The notes: generated from the sequence alone by a model not told the origin. 64,000 nucleotides of DNA from Neobacillus drentensis (GCF_021560175.1 NZ_CP091110.1:191001-255000); one strand, 5' to 3'. Positions 53,262 through 62,418 are shown, counted from the first letter of the stretch. Program-made: numbers and translations.

Positions 53262-54107
53262 TTATTCATTAAATACATCAAAGGTTGTATAAAGCTGTTC
53301 TAGTTTTTGCTGGTATGCCAGTATGCGTGTCTTGTCTTTCTGTTGGATTCCTTCCATCACTAAATCTAATAAACTAATAACGGAAGCGATTGAGTTTGTG
53401 CCGGTTTCCGCATTTTCTTCAGTAGTTAAGACAATGTTGGAAAGCCTGCCTGCAGGCGATAGAAGCCGATCGGTTATGGAAATCAAGGTAATTCCATGCT
53501 CAACTGCACACTCAGCCATTTTTATCATTTCATTGGAATAACGCGGAAATGAAAACACGACGACAACGGAGTCTTCAGTCAGATTGCTAAACTTTTCGAA
53601 AAAGCCATCTGAAGTTGAACATAAATTCACTTGACCTCGAATGGTACTTAACATATATGAAAACCAATAGGCGGCCGCATGAGAAATGCGTTGACCTGCT
53701 ATTAAGATTTGATCGGCCTTGATTAACACCTCGACGGCTTTCCAAATCTCCTCGATGTTTGCTGAATCCAACAGGTTCCTTAATATATCAACCTGGTTTT
53801 CTATCACTTTTGTAAAAACGTGCTTATCGGTAGATTGAGAGGTGTCGGCAGCTGCGGCGGTTTGGTTCTGCGCTAGCATTTGTTGCTGAATATGTTCTTG
53901 CATTTGGCTAAACCCTTGAAAACCTAACGCATAGGAAAGACGGATGACGGTGGTTTCGCTCACCGAAGCTTGCTGACCGATTTGAAAAGCTGTTTTAAAA
54001 ACAGCTGTCTCTATATTTTCAATCAGGTAATTGGCTACCTTCTTTTGTCCTGCCGATAAATTGTTAAATCGGGTTTTAACCAATTGTTTAAAAGGAAGTG
54101 GCTCCAT
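53262..54107 (-). CDS. MurR/RpiR-family transcriptional regulator
   Basis: 281 aa. N-terminal HTH_6 domain (about 1-77; SAGQKKVANYLIENI, SVSETTVIRLSYALGFQGFSQMQ) and C-terminal SIS domain (about 125-265; DQILIAGQRISHAAAYWFSYML, DSVVVVFSFPRYSNEMIKMAE). SIS domains in this group bind phospho-sugars or related small molecules. It is the first gene of the five-gene minus-strand operon, so it probably regulates it. ATG 54107 is 8 nt after AAAGG; GTG 54116 is an alternative. A SIS sensor in an amino-acid operon is unusual but known for RpiR paralogues. Confidence 0.88.
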   Translation of the reverse strand: MEPLPFKQLVKTRFNNLSAGQKKVANYLIENIETAVFKTAFQIGQQASVSETTVIRLSYALGFQGFSQMQEHIQQQMLAQNQTAAAADTSQSTDKHVFTKVIENQVDILRNLLDSANIEEIWKAVEVLIKADQILIAGQRISHAAAYWFSYMLSTIRGQVNLCSTSDGFFEKFSNLTEDSVVVVFSFPRYSNEMIKMAECAVEHGITLISITDRLLSPAGRLSNIVLTTEENAETGTNSIASVISLLDLVMEGIQQKDKTRILAYQQKLEQLYTTFDVFNE

Positions 54108-54398
54108 CTTATCCACCTTTCCAAAAGAAGGGAATCCTTCACTTTATCTAAATGTTGCAGGTAATTCTTTTTTTATTTTTATACATTAACATAAATAAAT
54201 ATGAATTAAAAGATGATTTGTTAATATTTTGTTGTCTAATCTGTTGGGATATATTGTAAGTAGAGAAAACTTTTTCCTACTGTTGTGGAGGGGGGGAGGA
54301 AAATACTTTCCAAAGGTCGCTTTTAAAAAATTTCTATCATGAGAACAAGAAAAAGGGAGCAGACCAGAGTAAATCGGGTTCTCCCTGTTGTGTTGGGG

Positions 54399-55121
54399 TT
54401 ATCTCCAAAATCCTAGAATAGCGAGAATGATAATAACTGCAAAAATTAGAACCTTGACGGGGGATTGAAAGGAGACATTTCTTCTTTGGCTGCTGGCCCA
54501 AGAAGTAGTGGTCTGGAATGATTCCGCTAGAGCTTTTTTATTAAAGTAGGGGATTGCCCCAATAAGAAATCCACCTAGTAACCCAAACAGATGGGCAACC
54601 ACATTTATATCTGGCTGCAGGAAGGTCATAATTAAACTAACTGCACATAATACGAGGATAATTTGACTGTTTTGCTTGGACAGAATAGACTTTCTAAAGA
54701 TAATGATGGCAATATAATAGCCAAATAAGCCGAATATAGCTCCGCTTGACCCAACGTGGGTGTAGGTCAATGGCTCAAACAGTAATGTGGCCACATTGGC
54801 AGCTAAACCCGAGAAAAGGTAAATGAATAGAAACCTGCCGCTCCCCAGCATCCGTTCCAAAGTCGGTCCAAATAAGATTAAGGAAAAACTATTAAACAGC
54901 ATGTGTGAAAAACCACTATGCATAAACGTTGGGGTAATCAGTCTCCAAACTTCCCCTTCCATAATATAAAGATTAACTCCTGAAAAATTTTCAAAGAACC
55001 AGTTGTTTGGGAAGATAGGAAGAATGGTTAACAGATATAATACAAAGTGAATCGTTACAATAAGAGAGACCATCGGAAATAAGCGGATAAATTCACGAAA
55101 GCTTTCGGTTCTGGTAAAAAT
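54399..55121 (-). CDS. Rhomboid-family intramembrane serine protease (likely ATT start)
   Basis: Membrane-embedded protease with six TM helices. Catalytic dyad: Ser126 in VGSSGAIFGLFG and His177 in NVVAHLFGLLGG (240-aa numbering). HMLFNSFSLILFGPTLE is the TM2 signature. The first ATG (55073) has no ribosome binding site. The frame continues open to ATT 55121-55119, which has GGAGG 8 nt upstream. The extra 16 residues (IFTRTESFREFIRLFP) resemble the N-terminus of Bacillus YdcA. I therefore extend the gene to an ATT start. Its stop is followed by an imperfect AGGGAG/CTCCCT hairpin with T-run near 54350. Confidence 0.85.
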   Translation of the reverse strand: MFTRTESFREFIRLFPMVSLIVTIHFVLYLLTILPIFPNNWFFENFSGVNLYIMEGEVWRLITPTFMHSGFSHMLFNSFSLILFGPTLERMLGSGRFLFIYLFSGLAANVATLLFEPLTYTHVGSSGAIFGLFGYYIAIIIFRKSILSKQNSQIILVLCAVSLIMTFLQPDINVVAHLFGLLGGFLIGAIPYFNKKALAESFQTTTSWASSQRRNVSFQSPVKVLIFAVIIILAILGFWR

Positions 55122-55213
55122 GGTTAAAACCTCCTTTCCATTACATCTTTAACCGTTTTTTGGTCTTGTACACTATTATGCTGACAATAAGTTAAATAGA
55201 AGGATGATAAACC

Positions 55214-55561
55214 GTGATTAAAGGAATTGGCATTGATATTATTGAACTGCATAGAATTCGCGAATTGATCAGCAGGCAAAGTAAGCTGGTTGACCGGATC
55301 TTAACAGGAAACGAAAAGAAAACGTATGAAGACTTATCTGAGGCTAGAAAAGTGGAGTTTTTAGCAGGAAGGTTTGCGGCAAAAGAGGCTTTTTCCAAAG
55401 CATTTGGTACTGGAATTGGAAAGGAACTATCCTTTTTAGATATAGAAATAGAAACAGATCGGTCAGGAAAACCGTTTTTTCGAAAACCAGAGGTTCAGTC
55501 GCATTTGTCCATCTCCCATAGTAAAGAATATGCCGTTGCTCAAGTTGTAATAGAAGAATAG
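55214..55561 (+). CDS. acpS: Holo-[acyl-carrier-protein] synthase AcpS
   Basis: Transfers 4'-phosphopantetheine from CoA to acyl carrier protein. 115 aa, trimeric family: GIGIDIIELHRI (Asp8 metal ligand) at the N-terminus, FLAGRFAAKEAFSKAFGTGIG (Glu metal ligand) near residue 50, and the C-terminal HLSISHSKEYAVAQVV. GTG 55214 with AAGGATG 8 nt upstream. It is divergent from the rhomboid gene and followed by the YdcC-like gene, the same order as Bacillus subtilis ydcA-acpS-ydcC. Confidence 0.97.
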   Translation: MIKGIGIDIIELHRIRELISRQSKLVDRILTGNEKKTYEDLSEARKVEFLAGRFAAKEAFSKAFGTGIGKELSFLDIEIETDRSGKPFFRKPEVQSHLSISHSKEYAVAQVVIEE

Positions 55562-55762
55562 ATCGAATATTGTGATTGGCTCTCCATCTGGGGGTCCTTA
55601 TTTTTTCTACAGCTTGCCTCTTTGCAAGAATAATCGCCATGGTTGTCTCATATATTCATAGGGAAATAGGAGAGACAAGGTCAGCTATGGTTTATAAGCC
55701 TGATTCCTGCCTTTCTCTTCTTTGATAATCATATGAAAATGAGACAAGAAGGGGCTGAAGGA

Positions 55763-56782
55763 ATGAGGAAAAAGTTTTTACTGCTTATTATAGGACTAAT
55801 GGTCATATTCGTGCTAGCTGCCTGTGGAACAAAATCACAAGACGATGTGGTAAAGGAGCTAAAGGGTAAGCAGAGTGATTTAACCAGCTATAAAGTGAAT
55901 GCGAAGATGACACTGAAAATGGGCTCAGATTCGCAAGTTTATAATGTAGAAATCTGGCATAAAGATCCTACATTCTACCGCGTTAATTTAAAAAATGCAG
56001 AGAAAGACCAAAGTCAAATGATTCTAAGAAATAAAGAAGGTGTCTTTGTTCTTACACCGGCATTGAATAAAAGCTTCCGTTTTCAAAGTGATTGGCCGCA
56101 AAATAGCAGTCAAGCATATTTGTATGAATCCTTAATAAAGGATATTGTGGCGGATAGAGAAGCTAAGTTCTCTTCCACAAAGAACTATTATATCTTTGAA
56201 ACGAAGACCCGTTATCAAAACAATAGTATGCTTCCATTCCAGGAAATTAAGCTGAATAAAAGCGACTTATCACCTGCTGTCGTCAAAGTAATGGACCCTG
56301 ATCGGAATGCCCTTGTAACCGTTGAGTTTTCGAAAGTTAAATTTAATGCGAATTTTGACAAGGACGATTTCGATATGAAAAAGAATATGACGCGGGCACA
56401 GTTAAATTTACCAGCAATGGCAAGCGGCAAAGAAAAGGATCAAACATTCTCTGTTAAGTATCCAACCTTTGAAATAAAAGGAACCAAGTTAATCGAAGAA
56501 AAGACAGTTAAAATGGACGATGGCAAACGGGTTGTCCTTACCTATGACGGCAAAAAATCTTTTACACTTGTTCAAGAAAAGGTAGCCACAAAGGTCGTAT
56601 CTGCTGTTCCGACTCGTATGGACGGGGATATCGTTGATTTAGGTGCAACCATTGGGGCGTTGTCGGATCATTCGCTTTCATGGTCACAAGGCGGTGTCGA
56701 TTATATGATCGCATCGAAAAACCTGAAGCGGGATGAGATGGTTGAAATTGCAAAATCGGTTCAAGGTGAATCGGTAAAATAA
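55763..56782 (+). CDS. YdcC-like LolA-fold lipoprotein
   Basis: 340-aa lipoprotein anchored outside the cell membrane: signal MRKKFLLLIIGLMVIFVLAAC with lipidated Cys21. The mature part has a LolA/LppX-like beta fold (LTSYKVNAKMTLKMG, VEIWHKDPTFYRV, FQEIKLNKSDLSP). In B. subtilis YdcC is produced in sporulation; position between acpS and alr and length agree. ATG 55763 with AAGGGGCTGAAGGA upstream is preferred over ATG 55733. Ligand unknown. Terminator at 56794-56819. Confidence 0.88.
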   Translation: MRKKFLLLIIGLMVIFVLAACGTKSQDDVVKELKGKQSDLTSYKVNAKMTLKMGSDSQVYNVEIWHKDPTFYRVNLKNAEKDQSQMILRNKEGVFVLTPALNKSFRFQSDWPQNSSQAYLYESLIKDIVADREAKFSSTKNYYIFETKTRYQNNSMLPFQEIKLNKSDLSPAVVKVMDPDRNALVTVEFSKVKFNANFDKDDFDMKKNMTRAQLNLPAMASGKEKDQTFSVKYPTFEIKGTKLIEEKTVKMDDGKRVVLTYDGKKSFTLVQEKVATKVVSAVPTRMDGDIVDLGATIGALSDHSLSWSQGGVDYMIASKNLKRDEMVEIAKSVQGESVK

Positions 56783-56793
56783 GATCTTTCCAA

Positions 56794-56819
56794 AACAGGC
56801 CTTGTGCCTGTTTTTTTGG
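56794..56819 (+). terminator. Terminator after the YdcC-like gene
   Basis: AACAGGC/GCCTGTT with 5-nt loop and seven T. Confidence 0.85.
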
Positions 56820-56941
56820 TATGTAAACAAAAAAAGTAGTATGATACTTTTATATGGATGAGCGGGGGATCAACGCTCGAAATAAATGATCACATCCCAT
56901 TTGGTAGTAAAAAAACTGGAATTTAATTAGGAAGTGGAAAG

Positions 56942-58129
56942 ATGGAAGAGCAAGCTTATTTTTATCGGGATACATGGGCAGAAGTTGACCTGGAGTGTAT
57001 CGCTGAAAATGTCTCCTCTGTAAGAAAGCACTTACCAGAAAAAGTGGAAATCATGGCAGTGGTAAAAGCGAATGCCTATGGCCATGGTGATGTTCAAGTG
57101 GCGAAAACAGCACTTTCAGCGGGGGCGAGCCTTCTTGCGGTAGCTTTTATGGATGAAGCAGTGGCGTTAAGGTATAAAGGTATTCAGGCTCCGATCTTAG
57201 TATTAGGCGCATCTCGGCCTGAAGATGTTCAAGTGGCAGCCAAGTATGATATTTCGCTGACTGTTTTTCAGAAAGATTGGCTGCAGAAAGCGCAGCAGCA
57301 TTTGGCTATTGGCGACAGAGTTTCCTTGCATATTAAAGTGGATACGGGAATGGGCAGAATTGGAGTACGAAGCCGGGATGAATTAGCAAGCGTCGAGCAA
57401 TTCATTTTGAAAGATGAACGATTTCACTTTGAAGGAATCTTCACTCATTTTGCCACAGCAGATGAACTGGATACTCGTTACTTTCAGCAGCAATTAGCGC
57501 AATTTGAGGAAATGCTAAAGGGATTAACAAAACAGCCAAAGTATATTCATACCAGCAATAGTGCAGCAGCCATAAGATTCCCTAATGCCTACTTTAACGC
57601 GGTCCGGCTTGGAATTACGATGTATGGACTTACACCATCTCTTGAGATGGAAAAGGAAATACCGTTCCCATTGAAGGAGGCCTTTTCACTGCAAACACGG
57701 CTTATCCATGTGAAACAGGTGAATAAAGGAGATAAAGTCAGCTATGGGGCGACTTATGAAAGCAGCGAAGATGAGTGGATTGGCACAATCCCGATTGGTT
57801 ATGCCGATGGATGGATCCGCAGGCTGCAAGGACAAGAAGTATTAGTCGACGGAAAGCGTTCGCCCATTGTCGGGAGAATTTGCATGGATCAGTGTATGGT
57901 ACGTCTTCCTGCTCATGTGCCTGTAGGGACACCTGTCACACTGATTGGCCGGCAGGGACAGGAATTCATTTCAATCAATGAAATTGCAGCGAAGCTTGAC
58001 ACCATCAATTATGAGGTTCCCTGTATCATAACCAATCGTGTTCCCCGTCTTTATAAAAAGGGCGGTAAAATTGTCGATATAAAAAATGACCTTCTTGGCA
58101 AATTGACAGGCGTAAAGAAAGAAATTTAA
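56942..58129 (+). CDS. alr: Alanine racemase Alr
   Basis: PLP enzyme interconverting L- and D-alanine, feeding Ddl for peptidoglycan. 395 aa. PLP lysine is Lys42 in [11 protein letters not shown]; catalytic tyrosine is Tyr268 in [20 protein letters not shown] is the family's second-domain motif. ATG follows AGGAAGTGGAAAG. It sits before the ndoAI-ndoA toxin-antitoxin pair, the standard Bacillus order. The C-terminal extension [18 protein letters not shown] is typical of Bacillus Alr. Confidence 0.98.
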   Translation: MEEQAYFYRDTWAEVDLECIAENVSSVRKHLPEKVEIMAVVKANAYGHGDVQVAKTALSAGASLLAVAFMDEAVALRYKGIQAPILVLGASRPEDVQVAAKYDISLTVFQKDWLQKAQQHLAIGDRVSLHIKVDTGMGRIGVRSRDELASVEQFILKDERFHFEGIFTHFATADELDTRYFQQQLAQFEEMLKGLTKQPKYIHTSNSAAAIRFPNAYFNAVRLGITMYGLTPSLEMEKEIPFPLKEAFSLQTRLIHVKQVNKGDKVSYGATYESSEDEWIGTIPIGYADGWIRRLQGQEVLVDGKRSPIVGRICMDQCMVRLPAHVPVGTPVTLIGRQGQEFISINEIAAKLDTINYEVPCIITNRVPRLYKKGGKIVDIKNDLLGKLTGVKKEI

Positions 58130-58379
58130 ACATATTTATGATATTGCGGTAAATTGTGCATAAAAGCATCTTTGATTGGCTTATAATACAGTAGAATTAT
58201 ATTTAGTCTATGAATTGGGCTTGATTAGTGTTATTATAAAATATGGTACAGATATTAAATTTAAAACTCGCTGATGGAAACCCTTGAAGGGCCCGACAGA
58301 AGTGCGCTTAAATTTAAGCATCAGAATGAAATTCTGGTTAGATAAAAATGGTGTGTAGTGATGGTGGAGGTGTATGTTT

Positions 58380-58661
58380 GTGTCTGAAACTGGCGCAACT
58401 ACGGAAATCTTAGTAAAGTTACCGCAACATCTTTTAACTGAGTTAGATGGTTTCGTTAAGCAAGAAAATGTGAACCGCAGTGAGTTTATTTACCAAGCAA
58501 CCAAAATGTATTTACGCGAACGGAAAAAGAGACAAATTCGCGAGTCGATGAGACGTGGATACATGGAAATGGCTAAGATCAATCTTAGAATTGCATCAGA
58601 AGCATTTTTGGCGGAATATGAGGCAGAACACACAGTTGAACGTCTTGTAAGCGGAGGATAA
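58380..58661 (+). CDS. ndoAI: Antitoxin EndoAI (MazE-like, ribbon-helix-helix)
   Basis: 93 aa. Antitoxin that binds and blocks the EndoA RNase. The N-terminal RHH DNA-binding motif ([20 protein letters not shown]...[12 protein letters not shown]) and the C-terminal toxin-binding half [19 protein letters not shown]...TVERLVSGG match the Bacillus protein. GTG 58380 has GGAGG 9 nt upstream, giving the usual length; ATG 58374 is only 3 nt from the site. The toxin gene starts 4 nt later. The 250-nt leader shows TATAAT at 58182 and a CAGAATGAAATTCTG hairpin at about 58321. Confidence 0.95.
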   Translation: MSETGATTEILVKLPQHLLTELDGFVKQENVNRSEFIYQATKMYLRERKKRQIRESMRRGYMEMAKINLRIASEAFLAEYEAEHTVERLVSGG

Positions 58662-58665
58662 TCCT

Positions 58666-59016
58666 TTGATTGTCAAGCGTGGTGACGTTTATTTTGCGGA
58701 CCTATCCCCAGTTGTTGGTTCTGAACAAGGCGGCGTCCGACCTGTACTTGTCATCCAAAACGACATCGGGAATCGGTTTAGTCCCACAGTGATTGTTGCA
58801 GCGATTACAGCTCAAATTCAAAAAGCAAAGCTTCCTACTCATGTCGAGATTGATGCGAAGCGCTACGGATTTGAACGTGACTCGGTCATTCTGCTAGAGC
58901 AAATTCGTACAATTGATAAGCAGCGGTTAACCGATAAAATCACCCATCTCGATGACGAAATGATGGAGAAAGTGGATGAAGCCCTACAGGTAAGTTTAGG
59001 TCTCATCGAATTTTAG
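58666..59016 (+). CDS. ndoA: Endoribonuclease toxin EndoA (MazF family)
   Basis: 116 aa, same length as B. subtilis EndoA, which cuts mRNA at UACAU. N-terminal [32 protein letters not shown] holds the catalytic Arg region; the [15 protein letters not shown] loop and C-terminal [12 protein letters not shown] are conserved. TTG 58666 with AAGCGGAGGA upstream overlaps the antitoxin end closely (translational coupling). In B. subtilis the rsb-sigB operon follows; here tex comes next, after a terminator. Confidence 0.97.
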   Translation: MIVKRGDVYFADLSPVVGSEQGGVRPVLVIQNDIGNRFSPTVIVAAITAQIQKAKLPTHVEIDAKRYGFERDSVILLEQIRTIDKQRLTDKITHLDDEMMEKVDEALQVSLGLIEF

Positions 59017-59025
59017 TTTTAAAGT

Positions 59026-59050
59026 ACGCTCTTTTAAAAGAGCGTTTTTT
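59026..59050 (+). terminator. Terminator after ndoA
   Basis: Perfect 10-bp stem ACGCTCTTTT/AAAAGAGCGT and T-run. A second hairpin AGCAAGCTA/TAGCTTGCT with T-run follows (59086-59113), so this is a double stop. Confidence 0.88.
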
Positions 59051-59196
59051 CATACATAACCTGCCTCTTAAATTTTCTGCCCGCGAGCAAGCTAATCCTA
59101 GCTTGCTTTTCTTTTTGCAAAGGAATAGAGGCCTTTAATGAAACCATGACCCGAATTTGATACAATAAAATGAATAAAGGATGGAGGATTATTTCA

Positions 59197-61368
59197 ATGA
59201 ACGATACAGTTGTAAAAGATGAGCAACTCTTGGGAAAAATAGCTGCAGAGCTGACGATCTCCTTTAAACAAGTAAAAAGTGTTATTTCATTGCTTAACGA
59301 AGGAAACACAGTTCCTTTTATTGCTCGTTACAGAAAAGAAATGACTGGCGCCCTTGATGAGGTACAAATCCGGTCAATCTTAGAACGCTGGCAGTACATT
59401 CAAAACCTGGAGCAAAGAAAAGAAGAAGTCCTCCGAATTATTGAAGAACAAGGGAAGTTAACCGTTGAATTAAGTAAAGCTATTACGAAGGCTGAAAAGC
59501 TGCAAGAGGTAGAAGATTTATATAGGCCATATAAACAGAAAAGAAGAACGAAAGCAACGGTAGCTAAAGAAAAAGGGCTTGAACCATTTGCGGAGTGGCT
59601 AATGACTTTCCCAAAAGACCCCGTTGAGCAAAAAGCAAAAGAGTTCCTATCAGAGGAAAAACAAGTGGCTACGATTGAAGAAGCCATTGCAGGTGCGAAG
59701 GATATTATCGCAGAAATGGTATCTGATGATGCCGAAGGGCGTAAATGGATTCGTAAAGAAACATTTAAATCTGGTACAGTTGGATCAGTGGTGAAAGATG
59801 CAGAAAAAGACGAAAAAAATGTCTATGAAATGTATTATGAATATGAGGAACCTGTCAATAAGATTGTTCCCCACCGGATTCTTGCCTTAAATCGCGGTGA
59901 AAAAGAAGACATCTTACGTGTTTCCATTAAGATGAATGCAGACCTGATCATGACCTATTTATCAAGAAAATGGGTGGGTGTTCAGTATTCGCCAGCCGCT
60001 CCGCTAGTGCAAGAAGCGCTGGAAGATGGATATAAAAGGTTGATCCAGCCTTCAATTGAACGGGAAATCCGTGCGGAGTTAACGGAAAAGGCGGAAGAGC
60101 AAGCCATACATATCTTTTCGGAAAACCTTCGAAATCTACTGCTGCAGCCGCCTCTAAAAGGCAAAGTGGTCATCGGTGTAGATCCAGCCTATCGGACAGG
60201 ATGTAAATTAGCGGTAGTCGATGAAACAGGAAAGGTCTTAAAAATTGATGTCATTTATCCACATCCCCCTGTTTCGAAAACAAAAGAAGCGCGTGAAAAG
60301 TTTATAAACATTCTTCGGGAATATAAAGTAGAGATGGCCGCCATTGGCAACGGAACGGCTTCCAGGGAGACAGAACAGTTTGTCGCTGATATTTTAAAAG
60401 AGATGGAGGAAGAAATCTTTTATCTCATCGTAAACGAGGCCGGTGCCAGTGTTTATTCGGCTTCAGATGTTGCCAGAGAAGAGTTTCCGAATTTCCAGGT
60501 GGAAGAAAGAAGTGCTGTTTCGATTGCACGCCGCCTGCAGGATCCTCTAGCTGAATTGGTGAAAATTGATCCAAAATCAGTTGGGGTTGGTCAGTACCAG
60601 CATGACGTTTCCCAAAAGCGTCTATCCGAATCCCTGCACTTTGTGGTAGAAACCGCCGTTAACCAGGTTGGGGTGAATGTGAATACTGCTTCTTCTTCGC
60701 TGCTTCAATATGTGGCGGGGTTAAATAAAACCGCTGCCAATAATATTGTCAAAAAGCGCGAAGAAGAAGGTAAGTTTACAAGTAGAGTGCAATTAAAAAA
60801 GGTACCACGATTAGGGGCGAAAACCTACGAGCAGGCCATTGGCTTCTTGCGTGTAATAGACGGTAAACAACCACTTGATCGTACTGGAATCCATCCTGAA
60901 AACTATGATGAGGTTAAAAAATTGTTAACTAGTTTAGGTTTCTCAGCGAAGGACTTAGGTACAGAAGAGTTAAAGACGGCACTCGGCGGACTCGATTTAA
61001 AATCCGTTTCTGAAGAATTATCCATTGGTGAATTAACCTTAAAGGATATAATTGATGCATTGGTCAAACCAGAACGAGATCCGCGTGATGATTTACCTCG
61101 TCCGCTGCTGAAAAAGGATGTCTTAAAACTAGAAGACCTTAAAGCGGGAATGGAGCTCCAAGGTACAGTTCGGAATGTTGTAGACTTTGGCGCGTTTGTT
61201 GATATCGGTGTCAAACAGGATGGGCTTGTTCATATTTCTAAGCTCAGCAATCGTTTCGTCAAACATCCTTTGGACATTGTTTCAGTAGGCGATGTGGTAA
61301 CGGTTTGGGTGGACTCTGTTGATATGAAAAAGGGCCGTGTTGCTTTAACTATGCTGCCGCCATCTTAA
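59197..61368 (+). CDS. Tex-family RNA-binding transcription accessory protein
   Basis: 723-aa cytosolic nucleic-acid-binding protein. Order: helical N-terminal region (1-190), YqgF/RNase H-like domain starting VVIGVDPAYRTGCKLAVVD (about 328), HhH repeats (SLLQYVAGLNKTAANNIV; RLGAKTYEQAIGFLR), and a C-terminal S1 domain (ELQGTVRNVVDFGAFVDIGVKQDGLVHISKLS, from about 648). ATG 59197 has GGAGG 9 nt upstream. B. subtilis YdcI is the counterpart. Role in transcription/translation stress is inferred from family. Confidence 0.95.
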   Translation: MNDTVVKDEQLLGKIAAELTISFKQVKSVISLLNEGNTVPFIARYRKEMTGALDEVQIRSILERWQYIQNLEQRKEEVLRIIEEQGKLTVELSKAITKAEKLQEVEDLYRPYKQKRRTKATVAKEKGLEPFAEWLMTFPKDPVEQKAKEFLSEEKQVATIEEAIAGAKDIIAEMVSDDAEGRKWIRKETFKSGTVGSVVKDAEKDEKNVYEMYYEYEEPVNKIVPHRILALNRGEKEDILRVSIKMNADLIMTYLSRKWVGVQYSPAAPLVQEALEDGYKRLIQPSIEREIRAELTEKAEEQAIHIFSENLRNLLLQPPLKGKVVIGVDPAYRTGCKLAVVDETGKVLKIDVIYPHPPVSKTKEAREKFINILREYKVEMAAIGNGTASRETEQFVADILKEMEEEIFYLIVNEAGASVYSASDVAREEFPNFQVEERSAVSIARRLQDPLAELVKIDPKSVGVGQYQHDVSQKRLSESLHFVVETAVNQVGVNVNTASSSLLQYVAGLNKTAANNIVKKREEEGKFTSRVQLKKVPRLGAKTYEQAIGFLRVIDGKQPLDRTGIHPENYDEVKKLLTSLGFSAKDLGTEELKTALGGLDLKSVSEELSIGELTLKDIIDALVKPERDPRDDLPRPLLKKDVLKLEDLKAGMELQGTVRNVVDFGAFVDIGVKQDGLVHISKLSNRFVKHPLDIVSVGDVVTVWVDSVDMKKGRVALTMLPPS

Positions 61369-61425
61369 GATAGGGAAAGCGCCTTTGGTTCCACAGGCTC
61401 GGGGACTAGAGGCGCCGTAACTAGT

Positions 61426-61455
61426 AAACACTGCTTTTAGGAGCAGTGTTTTTTT
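61426..61455. terminator. Terminator after tex, overlapping the cmpA 3' end
   Basis: AAACACTGCT (61426-61435) with AGCAGTGTT (61442-61450), T-run on plus. The stem contains the last codons of cmpA on the minus strand. Confidence 0.85.
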
Positions 61456-61550
61456 CTGTAAAAAAACCAGCACTGGTTTAGCAGCTTAATCTGATAGCGG
61501 TCCTTCTCATAGAAAGCCCTTTTCATTTGGTTTTGCAACCAAGTTGGCAT
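61437..61550 (-). CDS. cmpA: Cortex morphogenetic protein CmpA
   Basis: 37 codons, too short for usual gene callers: starts MPTWLQNQMKRAFYEKDR and ends QCWFFYRKKHCS, matching Bacillus CmpA nearly residue for residue by memory. CmpA is made in the mother cell and works as an adaptor for ClpXP-mediated removal of SpoIVA in mis-built spores. GGGAGG lies 10 nt before ATG 61550. It lies between tex and sprT, the same place as in B. subtilis, on the opposite strand to both. Confidence 0.92.
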   Translation of the reverse strand: MPTWLQNQMKRAFYEKDRYQIKLLNQCWFFYRKKHCS

Positions 61551-61649
61551 AGTGTAAAACCTCCCGAAAAGTACATCATTCAATAAAGGTATATACAATA
61601 TATGCTATAATAGGTTGTCATGTTCGCTTGAAAGTGGGGAACTGTAAAA

Positions 61650-62120
61650 ATGGAACAGCGGGAACTACAACTATTAGTAGAAAAGATATCTCTTGAATTC
61701 TTTGGTAAGCCGTTTAAACATACGGCCCTGTTTAATCAAAGGTTACGATCTACTGGAGGAAGATATCTTTTAGGGACGCATCATATCGAAATTAATAAAA
61801 AGTATTTAGAACAGCTGGGAGAAAGAGAGTTAATTGGTATCATTAAGCATGAGTTATGCCATTATCACCTTCATCTGGAGGGTAGAGGCTATCAGCACAA
61901 AGACTCTGAATTTAAGTCTTTATTAAAGAAGGTAGGCGCCCCTCGTTTCTGCAATCAGCTGCCTGAAAGTAGTGTTAGACGTACTGCGAAAAAAGTTCTT
62001 ATTTATCAATGTACAAACTGTAAGACAACCTATCATAGAAAAAGAAGTATTAACACTTCTAGGTATGTGTGCGGAAAATGTAGAGGGAAATTATCAAAAG
62101 TTGAGGAAATCCAATTATAA
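61650..62120 (+). CDS. SprT-family zinc metalloprotein
   Basis: 156 aa. Zinc protease-like HELCHYHLHLEG motif at residues 67-78, and a C-terminal zinc ribbon with CTNC and CGKC (about 125-150). Resembles the SprT/YdcK group, whose bacterial role is unclear. ATG follows AAGTGGGGAACTGTAAAA. It is the last protein gene before the tRNA cluster. No clear terminator is read between it and the tRNA promoter at 62162. Confidence 0.93.
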   Translation: MEQRELQLLVEKISLEFFGKPFKHTALFNQRLRSTGGRYLLGTHHIEINKKYLEQLGERELIGIIKHELCHYHLHLEGRGYQHKDSEFKSLLKKVGAPRFCNQLPESSVRRTAKKVLIYQCTNCKTTYHRKRSINTSRYVCGKCRGKLSKVEEIQL

Positions 62121-62161
62121 TTCTTCGGAAATCTGGTTATAATTTTTATGTAAAAATAATG

Positions 62162-62190
62162 TTGACTTTATTACAACAGGTATTTATAAT
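62162..62190 (+). promoter_or_regulatory. Promoter of the tRNA/rRNA cluster
   Basis: TTGACT (62162-62167), 17 nt, TATAAT (62185-62190), 50 nt before tRNA-Asn. Confidence 0.8.
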
Positions 62191-62241
62191 GTAAAGAGTC
62201 GATAGGGCAAATGCCTTGTTGAGAAGATAAATATTGATTAT

Positions 62242-62316
62242 TCCGCAGTAGCTCAGTGGTAGAGCTATCGGCTGTTAACCGATCGGTCGTAGGTTCGAGT
62301 CCTACCTGCGGAGCCA
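62242..62316 (+). tRNA. tRNA-Asn (GTT)
   Basis: 75 nt with encoded CCA. Acceptor TCCGCAG/CTGCGGA; anticodon GTT in CTGTTAA; T-loop TTCGAGT. Confidence 0.97.
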
Positions 62317-62327
62317 TTTTATTTAAT

Positions 62328-62418
62328 GGGGAAGTACTCAAGAGGCTGAAGAGGCGCCCCTGCTAAGGGTGTAGGTCGGGTGACCGGCGCGAGGGTTCAA
62401 ATCCCTCCTTCTCCGCCA
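62328..62418 (+). tRNA. tRNA-Ser (GCT)
   Basis: 91 nt with a long variable arm (GTGTAGGTCGGGTGACCGGC region) and encoded CCA. Anticodon GCT in CTGCTAA; acceptor GGGGAAG/CTTCTCC with one G-T pair. Confidence 0.96.
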
